64,000 bases of DNA from Streptomyces sp. NBC_01717. Its GTDB lineage: Bacteria > Actinomycetota > Actinomycetes > Streptomycetales > Streptomycetaceae. Numbering within the stretch: the first letter of the stretch is position 1; every line of letters starts with the position of its first letter. This document shows, one piece after another, positions 26,501-35,032 of this stretch. The notes under the pieces were generated by a model. That model ran no database searches, had not been told where the DNA came from, and saw nothing but the letters and a program-made list of their open reading frames with translations. Location: assembly GCF_036248255.1 (NCBI RefSeq), contig NZ_CP109178.1, positions 8,375,001-8,439,000 on the forward strand, given 5' to 3'. A program made the translations under genes and the position numbers.

Positions 26501-27846
26501 ACGCGCCGGGATCCGGGGCGCCCCGGCACATCTACGACGAGGCGAACATGATGCTGGGAAAGACCGTTCCCGCCGGGAGCAGGATCCGGCTGCAGAAGGA
26601 CGCGGCCAACACCAGCACCTATGCGATCGACTTCGTCAGTCTGGAGCAGGTCGCGCCGGTCGCCAACCCGGCCCCCGCCTCGTACACCGTCCCCGCCGGA
26701 TTCACCCACCAGGACGTCCAGAACGCCCTGGACAAGGTCCGGATGGACACCACCGGACAGCTCGTCGGCGTCTATCTGCCGGCAGGTGAGTACGAGACGT
26801 CCAGCAAATTCCAGGTCTACGGAAAGGCAGTGAAGGTCGTCGGTGCGGGGCCCTGGTACACCCGGTTCCACGCCCCGTCCGGGCAGGAGAACACCGATGT
26901 CGGATTCCGCGCGGAGGCCAGTGCGAAGGGTTCATCGTTCGCGAACTTCGCGTACTTCGGCAATTACACCTCGCGCATCGACGGACCGGGCAAGGTGTTC
27001 GACTTCTCGAATGTCTCCGACATCGTGATCGACAACATCTGGAACGAACACATGGTGTGCCTGTACTGGGGAGCGAACACCGACGGCATCACCATCAAGA
27101 ACTCCCGCATCCGCAATCTGTTCGCCGACGGCATCAACATGACCAATGGCTCGACCGACAACCTCGTGACCAACAACGAGGCCCGGGCCACGGGCGACGA
27201 CAGCTTCGCACTGTTCTCGGCGATCGATGCCGGGGGCTCGGACATGAAGAACAACGTCTACGAGAATCTGACCTCGATCCTCACCTGGCGTGCCGCGGGA
27301 GTCGCCGTCTACGGCGGCTACAACAACACCTTCCGCAATATCCGTATCGCGGACACCCTGGTCTACTCGGGGATCACGGTCAGCTCGCTGGATTTCGGAT
27401 ACCCGATGAACGGCTTCGGGACCGAACCGACCACGATCGAGAATGTGTCGGTCGTCCGTTCCGGCGGCCACTTCTGGGGGTCGCAGACCTTCCCCGGGAT
27501 CTGGTTGTTCTCGGCGTCCAAGGTGTTCCAGGGCATTCGCATCAACAACGTGGACATCGTCGATCCGACGTACAGCGGCATCATGTTCCAGACCAACTAT
27601 GTGGGAGGGCAGCCCCAGTTCCCGATCAAGGACACCGTCCTCAGCGACATCTCGATCTCCGGAGCCCGCAAGAGCGGCGACGCGTACGACGCCAAGTCCG
27701 GCTTCGGGCTGTGGGCCAACGAGATGCCGGAGGCCGGCCAGGGGCCGGCGGTCGGTGAGGTCACCTTCAACGGCCTGACGCTGAGCAACAACGCGCAGGA
27801 CGTGAAGAACACGACCTCCACGTTCCGGATCAACATCAACCCGTAA
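23557..27846 (+). CDS. Secreted GH87 alpha-1,3-glucanase (mutanase/mycodextranase)
   Basis: 1,429 residues. Signal peptide about 1-33 (VVTTSLLMIGWPALTASA). Then discoidin/F5-8C-type carbohydrate-binding modules (about 36-168, 172-305), two Fn3 repeats (about 315-400, 405-497), a third discoidin-like module (about 500-638), two CARDB repeats (about 640-865) and a CBM6-like module (about 872-1018, starting YEAEDGVTGG). The catalytic domain is a GH87 right-handed beta-helix (about 1025-1429). Asp1191 (FADGIN) and the pair Asp1214-Asp1215 (GDDSF) have the spacing expected for the GH87 catalytic aspartates. It hydrolyses alpha-1,3-glucan (fungal cell wall, mutan) outside the cell. ATG 23557 follows a GGGGA. 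The downstream importer and GH13 enzyme fit uptake of the released nigero-oligosaccharides. Confidence 0.9.
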   Translation: MRTQCWRRRVLSAVVTTSLLMIGWPALTASAAGGPNIAVGRPAAASSANSEYTARNITDGDRSTYWEGAGSSLPQWVQTDLGTGTRIDQVTLKLPAGWESRQQTLSLQGSADGTSFSTLKTSAAYTFAPGSSNEVTIAFPATQTRFVRVNITANTGWRTAQLSELEVRAAGESSVNLAAGRTLKASSYTETYVAANANDGNPATYWESRNGDLPQWIQADLGGSVRVDRVVLRLPDGWEPRTQTLKIQGSTNDSDFTDLTPSKDYAFSPTGGETATVSFDATTTRYVRVLVSANTGRAAAQLSELEIYGPGTGDTDPPTAPGGLAYTEPTTGQIKLTWQASTDNMGVTGYDIYANNALLTSVAGDVTTYTDTRPADATVAYFVRAKDAAGNESANSNTVTRRADTGDTQAPTVPAGLSFTEPASGQIKLTWQASTDNKGVTGYDIYANNVLRKSVAGDVTTYTDTQSAGTTVSYVVRAKDAAGNISGDSNTVTRNGSGGSASNLAVGKPITASSVVHTFVAENANDNQLTTYWEGAGGSYPNTLTVKLGANADTESVVVKLNPDSSWGARTQNIQVLGREQSATSFTSLVGAKDYAFSPATGNTVAIPVDARVADVQLRFTSNTGSGAGQVAEFQVLGAPAPNPDLQVTAIGAAPAAPVESDAITLAATVRNSGAVAAPASKLEFRLGGSKVATVPVGALAAGSSTQVSADIGPRDAGSYELSAVADAAGEVIEQNETDNTYTRADALVVKPVSSSDLVATAVTTSPSAPADGDNVTFSVAVKNQGTVASASGSHAITLSLIDSKGATVKTLTGTHSGAIAAGATTAPVNLGSWTATNGSYTVKVVLADDANELPVKRGNNTSTESLFVGRGANMPYDTYEAEDGVTGGGAQVVGPNRTVGDVAGEASGRKAVTLNNTGNYVEFTTRASTNTLVTRFSVPDSAGGGGIDTELNVYVDGTFLKAIDLTSKYAWLYGAETGPGNAPGSGAPRHIYDEANMMLGKTVPAGSRIRLQKDAANTSTYAIDFVSLEQVAPVANPAPASYTVPAGFTHQDVQNALDKVRMDTTGQLVGVYLPAGEYETSSKFQVYGKAVKVVGAGPWYTRFHAPSGQENTDVGFRAEASAKGSSFANFAYFGNYTSRIDGPGKVFDFSNVSDIVIDNIWNEHMVCLYWGANTDGITIKNSRIRNLFADGINMTNGSTDNLVTNNEARATGDDSFALFSAIDAGGSDMKNNVYENLTSILTWRAAGVAVYGGYNNTFRNIRIADTLVYSGITVSSLDFGYPMNGFGTEPTTIENVSVVRSGGHFWGSQTFPGIWLFSASKVFQGIRINNVDIVDPTYSGIMFQTNYVGGQPQFPIKDTVLSDISISGARKSGDAYDAKSGFGLWANEMPEAGQGPAVGEVTFNGLTLSNNAQDVKNTTSTFRININP

Positions 27847-27863
27847 CACGGAACCGCAGGTCA

Positions 27864-27899
27864 GGGACGCCGCCCGGAAGGCTGGGCGGGCGGCGTCCC
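27864..27899. terminator. Hairpin terminator after the GH87 gene
   Basis: A 13-bp perfect stem (27864-27876 with 27887-27899) and a 10-nt loop, 18 bp after the stop. It separates the glucanase transcript from the ABC operon. Confidence 0.85.
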
Positions 27900-27962
27900 G
27901 GGCCGCGCGAAAGCTCCGCCACGCACGTCACATGCGTAGCACTGTCAAACTTTTACGAAATC

Positions 27963-27980
27963 TGCGCGAGATATTGCGCA
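27963..27980. promoter_or_regulatory. Possible operator upstream of the sugar ABC operon
   Basis: TGCGCgagatattGCGCA, a 5-bp inverted repeat with an 8-bp A/T-rich centre, 86 bp before the binding-protein start in an otherwise A/T-richer patch. The arms are short, so chance is possible. It may bind a LacI- or ROK-type sugar regulator encoded elsewhere. Confidence 0.3.
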
Positions 27981-28065
27981 CTCATGTCAGCGGTGGTTGA
28001 GTGTGCCGCGCCCCGGCAGAGAGCCGGCCGAGGGACTTCCACGCCCATGCCCGAAGGGACCATCG

Positions 28066-29490
28066 ATGAGAAGTGCTGGGTTCCGCAGTCATCGCCGTAC
28101 ACGCCGCACCTCCGCGGCCGCCCTCGTCACCGCGCTCGCCCTGACCGCTCTCGCCTCATGCGGCACGAGCAGCAGCGGCGACAACAACAACGGCGGCGGC
28201 TCCGGCGGCTCGTCCGACCCGTCAGCTCCGCTGGACCCGAAGGCGAAGGTGACCCTCTCGATCGACTGCATGCCGCCGGCCGCGAAGGCCGCGGAGCTGC
28301 GGGAGTGGAACGAGGACATCAAGACGTTCAACAAGAAGTACCCGAACGTCAAGATCAACGGAAAGTCCACCCCGGGCCAGTGCCTGGAGCCGCCGCGCTT
28401 CACCGCCATGCTCAAGGCGAAGTCGCAGCCCGATGTCTTCTACGCGTACTTCACCGACCTCGAACAGGTACTGGACAACGACGGGGCGACCGACATCTCC
28501 GCGTACGTCACCGACAAGTCGGTCCCGGCGCTGAAGGACATCCAGCCGCAAGTCCTCGACGTGGCCCGCAAGGACGGCAAGCTCTACGCCCTGCCGACCA
28601 GCAACTACACCATGGGCCTGATGATCAACCGGAAGCTCTTCACCCAGGCCGGTCTCGACCCGGACACACCGCCGGCCACCTGGGAAGAGGTCCGGGCCGC
28701 CGCCAAGAAGATCGCGGGCCTCGGCAAGGGCATCGCGGGCTACGGCGAGTACAGCGCGGCCAACACAGGCGGCTGGCACTTCACCGCCGCCCAGTACTCC
28801 CTCGGCGGGGACGTGGTCGACTCCACCGGCAAGAAGGCCGCCTTCAACGACGACACCGGCAAGCAGGTTCTCCAGCAGCTGCACGACATGCGGTGGGAGG
28901 ACAACAGCATGGGCCAGACCCAGCTGCTGAAGTGGGGTGATCTGCAGAAGCAGATCGCCAGCGACAAGCTCGGCATGTTCCTCGCCGCGCCCGACGACAT
29001 CACGTACATGGTCCAGCAACTCGGCGCCAAGTACGAGAACTTCGGCATGGGCCCCATCCCCGGCGCCAAGGGCACGCTCTTCGGCGGCAACAACTACATG
29101 ATCAAGAAGGGCAGTTCGCCCGACCAGATCAAGGCCGCCGTCGCCTGGCTCAACTTCAAGAACCTCACCCAGGGCAAGGGCCAGTTCGACTGGGCGCGCA
29201 CCAAGGCCGACCAGCTGCCCGTCGGACTGCCGCAGCCGAACTTCTTCCTGGGCGACACCAAGACGAAAGACGACGCACAGCGGGTCGCCAACGCCACGAT
29301 GCCGGTGGAGAACTTCAAGGCCTTCATGGACAACCCGGTCACCGGCAAGGCCGAGCCGCCGAAGGCCCAGGAGATCTACAAGATCCTCGACAACGCCATG
29401 TCCGGCGTCCTGACCAACAAGAACGCAAACATCGACAAGCTGCTCTCCGACGCCGAGAAGCAGGTCAACCAGGTGCTGGCGAACCAGTGA
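28066..29490 (+). CDS. Sugar ABC transporter substrate-binding lipoprotein
   Basis: 474 residues. A twin-Arg-containing signal ends in the lipobox LASC (Cys at about 32), followed by a Ser/Gly/Asn linker. The rest is a family 1 extracellular solute-binding protein (about 60-470), with YALPTSNYTMGLMINRKLF typical of oligosaccharide binders. ATG 28066 has GAAGGGA upstream. First gene of the binding protein-permease-permease-GH13 operon. By context it should bind alpha-1,3-linked gluco-oligosaccharides. Confidence 0.9.
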   Translation: MRSAGFRSHRRTRRTSAAALVTALALTALASCGTSSSGDNNNGGGSGGSSDPSAPLDPKAKVTLSIDCMPPAAKAAELREWNEDIKTFNKKYPNVKINGKSTPGQCLEPPRFTAMLKAKSQPDVFYAYFTDLEQVLDNDGATDISAYVTDKSVPALKDIQPQVLDVARKDGKLYALPTSNYTMGLMINRKLFTQAGLDPDTPPATWEEVRAAAKKIAGLGKGIAGYGEYSAANTGGWHFTAAQYSLGGDVVDSTGKKAAFNDDTGKQVLQQLHDMRWEDNSMGQTQLLKWGDLQKQIASDKLGMFLAAPDDITYMVQQLGAKYENFGMGPIPGAKGTLFGGNNYMIKKGSSPDQIKAAVAWLNFKNLTQGKGQFDWARTKADQLPVGLPQPNFFLGDTKTKDDAQRVANATMPVENFKAFMDNPVTGKAEPPKAQEIYKILDNAMSGVLTNKNANIDKLLSDAEKQVNQVLANQ

Positions 29491-29577
29491 CGGACGCGCG
29501 GGGCCGGGTCACGCGGACCCGGCCCCGCCCCCGACCGTCCATCCGCGTCTGAAGTACACCGGCACCGAGGAGACACC

Positions 29578-30537
29578 ATGTCGGCCCCCACCCTGTCCAC
29601 CAGCAAGGCGACCAGGCCACGCCACGGACACCCGGGCCCCGCCCGCCGGAACTCCGCCCGCGAGGAGTTCGTACGAGCCGTGCGCCGCAACATCTCGGCG
29701 CACGGATTCCTGATCGGTGCGGTGCTCTGCTTCTCGTTCTTCTCCTGGTATCCGATGGTCCGGGAATTCATCCTGGCCTTTCAGAAGAACGAGAACGGAA
29801 AGACCACCTGGGCCGGCTGGTCCAACCTCAGTTACGTCGTCAATGACCCGGCCTTCTGGCAGGCCTGGCGCAACACCCTGCTCTTCACCGGCCTGGCCCT
29901 GCTGCTGGGCTTTCTGGTCCCGTTCGTCGTCGCCGTCGTACTCAACGAATTCCGGCACGGTCAGGGCTACCTGCGGTTGCTGGTCTATCTGCCGGTGATG
30001 CTGCCACCCGTCGCCTCGGTCCTGCTCTTCAAGTACTTCTACGACCCCGGCTACGGACTCTTCAACCGCATCCTGGAGGTCTTCCACCTCCCCGCCCAGC
30101 AGTGGCTGCAGTCCACGGACACCGCGATGCTCTCCGTCGTCATCGCGGCCACCTGGATGAACATGGGCGGCGCCACCCTGATCTACCTCGCCGCACTCCA
30201 GTCGATCCCCGGCGAACTGTACGAAGCGGCCGAACTGGACGGCGCGGGACTGCTGCGCAGGGTCTGGCACGTCACGATCCCGCAGACCCGGCTCATCCTC
30301 TCGTTGCTCCTGCTGATGCAGATCATCGCGACGATGCAGGTCTTCACCGAGCCTTTCCTCCTCACCAACGGTGCGGGCCCCGAAGGTTCCACCACGACCG
30401 TCGTCTACCTCATCTACCAGTACGCCTTCAACTTCAACAACTACGGCAGTGCGGCGGCCCTCGGACTCGTCCTGCTCGTCGTCCTCGCGGGTTTCTCCGC
30501 GGTGTACGTACGACTCAGCCGCAGCAGCGAAGACTAG
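29578..30537 (+). CDS. Sugar ABC transporter permease (MalF type)
   Basis: 319 residues, six transmembrane helices, and the EAA loop EAAELDGAGLLRRVWHVTIP that contacts the ATPase. ATG 29578 has GAGGAGACACC upstream. The gene is 87 bp after the binding-protein gene. No ATPase gene is present, as is normal for Streptomyces sugar importers that share MsiK. Confidence 0.92.
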   Translation: MSAPTLSTSKATRPRHGHPGPARRNSAREEFVRAVRRNISAHGFLIGAVLCFSFFSWYPMVREFILAFQKNENGKTTWAGWSNLSYVVNDPAFWQAWRNTLLFTGLALLLGFLVPFVVAVVLNEFRHGQGYLRLLVYLPVMLPPVASVLLFKYFYDPGYGLFNRILEVFHLPAQQWLQSTDTAMLSVVIAATWMNMGGATLIYLAALQSIPGELYEAAELDGAGLLRRVWHVTIPQTRLILSLLLLMQIIATMQVFTEPFLLTNGAGPEGSTTTVVYLIYQYAFNFNNYGSAAALGLVLLVVLAGFSAVYVRLSRSSED

Positions 30538-30550
30538 GAGGGGCCCGACC

Positions 30551-31501
30551 ATGGCATCGAACGCCTTCGTCTCCCGACGGCGCGTCTCCGGACAGCGCAG
30601 GGCCGAACGGCGCGCCGCCGACCTGGGACGCCAGCGGACCCTGATCTCACCGGCCCAGCTCGCCCGGCCCCGCGGCAGGACCATCTACTGGATCGTGTTC
30701 GCAGTGGTGATCGCTCTGTTCACCGTGGCCTTCCTCGGGCCGCTCTACTGGATGGTCACCGGCGGACTCAAGACCACCCAGGAAGTCGTGCAGAGCCCGC
30801 CGACCGCCTTCCCCACGTCGGTCCACACGGAGAACTATTCCCGGGCGTGGACGGTGATGGACCTGTCCCGGCTTCTCTTCAACACCCTCTACTACGCGTT
30901 CGGCGCGCTCGTCTTCCAGCTGCTCTTCGACGTCGCCGCCGCCTACTCGCTCTCCAAGCTGCGGCCCATCTTCGGCAAGGTCATCCTCGGCATGATGCTG
31001 GCCACGCTGATGATCCCGGCCACCGTCCTCGTCGTACCCCAGTACCTCACCGTCCTCGACGTGCCGATCGTGCAGCGCAATCTGCTCAACTCCCCCTGGG
31101 CGATCTGGCTGCCGTCGGTCACCAACGCCTTCAACATCTTCCTGCTGAAGCGGTTCTTCGACTCGATCCCGCGTGAACTCCTCGACGCCGCCGCGATCGA
31201 CGGGGCCTCGCCCCTGCGCACCCTGCGCTCCGTGGTTCTGCCGATCTCCCGGCCGATCCTCGGCGTCGTCTCCATCTTCGCGATCGTCGGCGTCTGGAAA
31301 GACTTCCTCTGGCCGATGCTCACCCTGCCCGACCCCAGCAAGCAGACCCTCAACGTGGGCATCTACTCGCTGGCGAGCGGTGTCCCGGAGAACGTCCTCA
31401 TCGCGGCACTCACCATCGCGTCCATCCCGACGCTGCTCATCTTCCTGCTCTTCCAGCGAAACATCATGAGCGGACTCACCGCGGGTGGCCTCAAGGGCTA
31501 G
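30551..31501 (+). CDS. Sugar ABC transporter permease (MalG type)
   Basis: 316 residues, six helices, and the EAA-like loop LLDAAAIDGASPLRTLRSVV. ATG 30551; its AGGAGG overlaps the stop of the preceding permease, so the two are translationally linked. Forms the heterodimeric membrane channel with the preceding protein. Confidence 0.92.
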   Translation: MASNAFVSRRRVSGQRRAERRAADLGRQRTLISPAQLARPRGRTIYWIVFAVVIALFTVAFLGPLYWMVTGGLKTTQEVVQSPPTAFPTSVHTENYSRAWTVMDLSRLLFNTLYYAFGALVFQLLFDVAAAYSLSKLRPIFGKVILGMMLATLMIPATVLVVPQYLTVLDVPIVQRNLLNSPWAIWLPSVTNAFNIFLLKRFFDSIPRELLDAAAIDGASPLRTLRSVVLPISRPILGVVSIFAIVGVWKDFLWPMLTLPDPSKQTLNVGIYSLASGVPENVLIAALTIASIPTLLIFLLFQRNIMSGLTAGGLKG

Positions 31502-31617
31502 AGGCCACCCACCGCAGCAGCCTTCTCCTCCTCAGCGCTCCGCCGCCGGCCCTCCCATCCAGCGCCCCGCTGTCCGGGGCCGACGGCGGAGTCCCACCTG
31601 CCCGAAAGGAACGCCAC

Positions 31618-33240
31618 GTGGCAGCCAACCGTCCGTCCGAGGCCACCGTGAACTGGTGGCGCGACGCCGCTATTTACCAGATATATGTACGCAGCTTCGC
31701 CGACGGCGACGGTGACGGCACCGGCGATCTCGCGGGGGTACGGGCCAAGCTGCCCTATCTCGTCGAACTGGGCGTGGACGCACTCTGGTTCACCCCCTGG
31801 TATCTCTCGCCGCTCGCCGACGGCGGATACGACGTGGCCGACTACCGCACCATCGACCCCGCCTTCGGCACCCTCGCGGAGGCCGAGAAGCTGATCGCGG
31901 AGGCCCGTGAGCTGGGCATCCGTACGATCATCGATATCGTCCCCAACCACGTCTCCGACCAGCACGTCTGGTTCCGGGCCGCCCTCGCGGCCGGCCCCGG
32001 AAGCCCCGAGCGGGAGCTCTTCCACTTCCGGCCCGGACGCGGCGCGGACGGCGAGATCCCGCCCAACGACTGGGTCTCCGAATTCGGTGGCACGCCCTGG
32101 ACCCGGCTCGACGACGGCGAGTGGTACCTGCACCTGTTCGCCACGCAGCAGCCCGACCTCAACTGGGTGCACCCGGCGGTCCGTCAGGAACACGAGGACG
32201 TCCTGCGCTTCTGGTTCGAGCGAGGTGTGGAGGGTGTACGGATCGACTCGGCGGCCCTGCCCGCCAAGGACCCCGCACTGCCCGACTTCGTCGAGGGCCG
32301 CGACCCCCACCCCTACATCGACCGGGACGAACTGCACGACATCTACCGCTCCTGGCGCGCCATCGCCGACGAGTACGGGGCCATCTTCGTCGGAGAGGTC
32401 TGGCTCCCGGACGCCGAGCGCTTCGCCCGCTATCTGCGCCCCGACGAGCTGCACACCGCCTTCAACTTCAACTTCCTGGCCTGCCCCTGGGACGCCGGAC
32501 GGCTGCGCTGCGCCATCGACGACACGCTCGCCGAGCACGCCGCGGTCGGCGCCCCCGCCACCTGGGTCCTGTGCAACCACGATGTGACCCGGACCGTCAC
32601 CCGTTACGGACGTGAGGACACCGGCTTCGACTTCGCGGCGAAGACCTTCGGCACCCCGACGGATCTCGCACTCGGCACCCGGCGTGCGCGCGCCGCGGCG
32701 CTGCTCTCGCTGGCCCTGCCGGGCGCGGCCTACCTCTACCAGGGCGAGGAGCTGGGCCTTCCGGAAGCGGACATCCCCCGCGGCCGGATCCAGGACCCGA
32801 TGCACTTCCGCTCCGGCGGGACCGACCCGGGACGCGACGGCTGCCGGGTGCCGCTGCCCTGGTCGGCGCAGGCGCCGTACGCCGGTTTCGGATCCACCGT
32901 CGAGCCCTGGCTGCCGCAACCCGCGGACTGGTCGACGTACGCCGCCGATCTGCAGCGCACCGATCCGGACTCCATGCTCAGCCTGTACCGCGCGGCGCTC
33001 CGGCTGCGCCGCACCGCGCCCGGCTTCGGCAGCTCGGGGGCACCGGGGGAGCAGCTGGTGTGGTTGCCGACCGCGCCCGGGGTGCTGGCCTTCACCCGCG
33101 GCGAGCGCCTGATCTGCATCGTCAATCTGACCGAGGAGCCCGTCGAACTGCCCAGCCACACCGAGGTCCTGCTCATCAGCGGCCCGCCGGCCGACGGAGG
33201 GAGGCTCCCGCAGGACACCGCGGCCTGGCTGCGGGTCTGA
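31618..33240 (+). CDS. GH13 alpha-glucosidase (cytoplasmic)
   Basis: 540 residues, no signal peptide. All four GH13 conserved regions are visible: DIVPNH, GVRIDSAA (nucleophile Asp210), EVW (acid/base Glu260) and NHD (Asp322). The start WWRDAAIYQIYVRSFADGDG is typical of oligo-1,6-glucosidase/alpha-glucosidase enzymes. GTG 31618. It lies 116 bp after the permeases in the same orientation. By context it should split imported alpha-1,3-linked oligosaccharides (nigerose series) to glucose; specificity cannot be read from sequence. Confidence 0.92.
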   Translation: MAANRPSEATVNWWRDAAIYQIYVRSFADGDGDGTGDLAGVRAKLPYLVELGVDALWFTPWYLSPLADGGYDVADYRTIDPAFGTLAEAEKLIAEARELGIRTIIDIVPNHVSDQHVWFRAALAAGPGSPERELFHFRPGRGADGEIPPNDWVSEFGGTPWTRLDDGEWYLHLFATQQPDLNWVHPAVRQEHEDVLRFWFERGVEGVRIDSAALPAKDPALPDFVEGRDPHPYIDRDELHDIYRSWRAIADEYGAIFVGEVWLPDAERFARYLRPDELHTAFNFNFLACPWDAGRLRCAIDDTLAEHAAVGAPATWVLCNHDVTRTVTRYGREDTGFDFAAKTFGTPTDLALGTRRARAAALLSLALPGAAYLYQGEELGLPEADIPRGRIQDPMHFRSGGTDPGRDGCRVPLPWSAQAPYAGFGSTVEPWLPQPADWSTYAADLQRTDPDSMLSLYRAALRLRRTAPGFGSSGAPGEQLVWLPTAPGVLAFTRGERLICIVNLTEEPVELPSHTEVLLISGPPADGGRLPQDTAAWLRV

Positions 33241-33319
33241 TCCCGGCGCGTACCCGCGGGCCGACACGCGGGTCCGCGGGCGGATCGCGGCGGACTCGAG
33301 GCTGCGGCAGAGTGGGCAC

Positions 33320-33637
33320 ATGGATGATCTCAACGCCCTCGCCGACGAGCATCTGGCCGCCGCGCGTACGTCCCCGCACGGCCGCAGCGCCCACCTGCTG
33401 CTGCGACAGGAGCCGCTGCGGCAGACGGTCATCGCGCTCACCGCGGGCTCGGCCCTCGATGAGCACAACGCGCCGCCCGCGGCCTCGCTCCAGGTGCTGC
33501 GCGGGGCCGTCCGCCTCACTGCAGCCTCCGGCGACGTGGAACTGACCTCGGGAGGACTGCAGCCCATCCCGCACGAACGGCACGGGCTGCTGGCGCTGGA
33601 GGACGCGGTGGTCCTGCTGACCGCGGTCAACGACTGA
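33320..33637 (+). CDS. Small cupin-domain protein
   Basis: 105 residues forming one cupin barrel: GRSAHLLLRQEPLRQTVIAL, the central SLQVLRGAVRLTA, and the second motif GLQPIPHERHGLLALEDAVVLLT. Only some of the usual metal-binding His/Glu are present (HERH at about 85-88). It is 79 bp after the GH13 gene and may be co-transcribed. Function unknown. Confidence 0.8.
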   Translation: MDDLNALADEHLAAARTSPHGRSAHLLLRQEPLRQTVIALTAGSALDEHNAPPAASLQVLRGAVRLTAASGDVELTSGGLQPIPHERHGLLALEDAVVLLTAVND

Positions 33638-33704
33638 CTCCTGCCACCGCTCCGGGATGCGCGTCGGGACCATGGCGCGCCCGGCGCGGATGCCCGTGAC
33701 GGCG

Positions 33705-34952
33705 TCACCAAGTCCGTACGCGTACCCGCTCCCACACCCACAGCACGAGGCTGCCCGCGGCGAGGGAACCTCCCAGGACGCATACGCCGGACCAGCCCGC
33801 GTGCGACCAGACCACCGAGGCGAGTGCGGCCCCTGCCGCCCCGCCCAGGAAGAACACGGTCATGAAGCCGGAGTTGATCCGGTTGCGGGCTTCGGGGCGG
33901 AGCGCGTAGATCACGTACTGACTGCTGTTCAGCCCCGCCTGCTGGGCCACGTTCAGGGAGATCACGCCGACGGCGAGCCACAGCGGAGAGGACTCGCCCG
34001 CCAGGAGCAGTGGCCAGGAGAGGGTGAGCAGGGCGGCCGACACCCCGGAGACCAGCTGCACCCGGCCGCGGTCACCGAGCCTGGCCGCGACGTTCATACC
34101 CACCACGCCGATGACGCCCAGCAGACCGAAGAGCCCGATCGCGGCCGCGTTCCAGCCGAAGGGCGGCCGGGCCAGCAGAAAGGTCAGCGCGGTGAGCTGC
34201 ACGCTGTACGAGGCCATCGAGAAGGCCGCGACGGCTGACCGCATGCGCAGCAGGGGCTCCTCGCGCAGCAGCGCGAGTGTGGAGCGCAGCAGTCCGCCGT
34301 AGGGCATCGGAGTGGTGGCGCCAGGCCTGGGCAGCCGGGGCAGGTTGCGGTGCAGAAGCACGGCCATGGCCGCCATGAGCAGGGCGTTCATCCAGTAGGC
34401 GGTGCGCCATCCGCCGAGTTCCGACAGCGCGCCGGAGGCCAGCCGGCCGACCAGTCCGCCGAGCAGGACACCGGACATGACGACGCCGACGATCCTGCCG
34501 CGTTCGGCCGGAGCCGCGAGGGTCGCCGCGAACGGCACCACGATCTGGGCGCCGACGGACATCAGCGCGGTAAGAGCCGTCCCCGCTATGAGCAGGGGGC
34601 CGCTGGGGGCCGTGGCCGTCAGCAGCAGGAAGAGCGCGGTGAGACCGAAGAGGCCCACGGCGAGCCGGCGGCGCTCCATCACATCTCCGAGCGGCACCAG
34701 CAGGATCAGGCCCAGCGCGTACCCGGCCTGGGCCGCGGTCACGATCAGCCCCGCCGCCGTGACACCGATGTGCAGGTCGGCCCTGATCACGTCGAGCAGG
34801 GGCTGGGCGAAGTAGTTGCCCGCGGCCGAGAGCCCGGCTGCGACGGCCATCAGAGCGACGAGTCCGCGCCCGAGCACGGGCAGCGGCTTCGGAGTGGTCG
34901 TCGGGACGTCGGGGTGCCGCGTCCCGTGGTGTCTCTGTGCGGAAGATGCCAT
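33705..34952 (-). CDS. MFS transporter
   Basis: 415 residues with 12 predicted helices. The MFS loop 2-3 motif appears as PLGDVMERRRL, and GVLLGGLVGRLASG carries the usual Gly-rich helix. It resembles drug/metabolite:proton exporters. Divergent from a LysR regulator with 80 bp between the starts, so that regulator probably controls it. Confidence 0.9.
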   Translation of the reverse strand: MASSAQRHHGTRHPDVPTTTPKPLPVLGRGLVALMAVAAGLSAAGNYFAQPLLDVIRADLHIGVTAAGLIVTAAQAGYALGLILLVPLGDVMERRRLAVGLFGLTALFLLLTATAPSGPLLIAGTALTALMSVGAQIVVPFAATLAAPAERGRIVGVVMSGVLLGGLVGRLASGALSELGGWRTAYWMNALLMAAMAVLLHRNLPRLPRPGATTPMPYGGLLRSTLALLREEPLLRMRSAVAAFSMASYSVQLTALTFLLARPPFGWNAAAIGLFGLLGVIGVVGMNVAARLGDRGRVQLVSGVSAALLTLSWPLLLAGESSPLWLAVGVISLNVAQQAGLNSSQYVIYALRPEARNRINSGFMTVFFLGGAAGAALASVVWSHAGWSGVCVLGGSLAAGSLVLWVWERVRVRTW

Positions 34953-35004
34953 GTCCCACAGCCTCGGGGTGCGGCCACTGATGAGTCCAACACATGTTTT
35001 TCAT

Positions 35005-35029
35005 TCCATCGATCGTGATCCACGATGGA
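35005..35029. promoter_or_regulatory. Candidate LysR operator between MFS and LysR genes
   Basis: TCCATCG (35005-35011) and its exact inverse CGATGGA (35023-35029), separated by 11 bp. This is the T-N11-A geometry of LysR-type binding sites. It ends 3 bp before the LysR start, suggesting autorepression as well as control of the divergent exporter. Confidence 0.6.
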
Positions 35030-35032
35030 TGG

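Noticed and set aside
24250..26871. 873-codon minus-strand open frame opposite the GH87 gene
   Set aside because: Low-complexity Arg/Gly/Val/Asp translation opposite a well-supported multidomain enzyme.
31498..33981. 827-codon minus-strand open frame opposite the GH13 gene
   Set aside because: Shadow of the GH13 and cupin genes; no domain.
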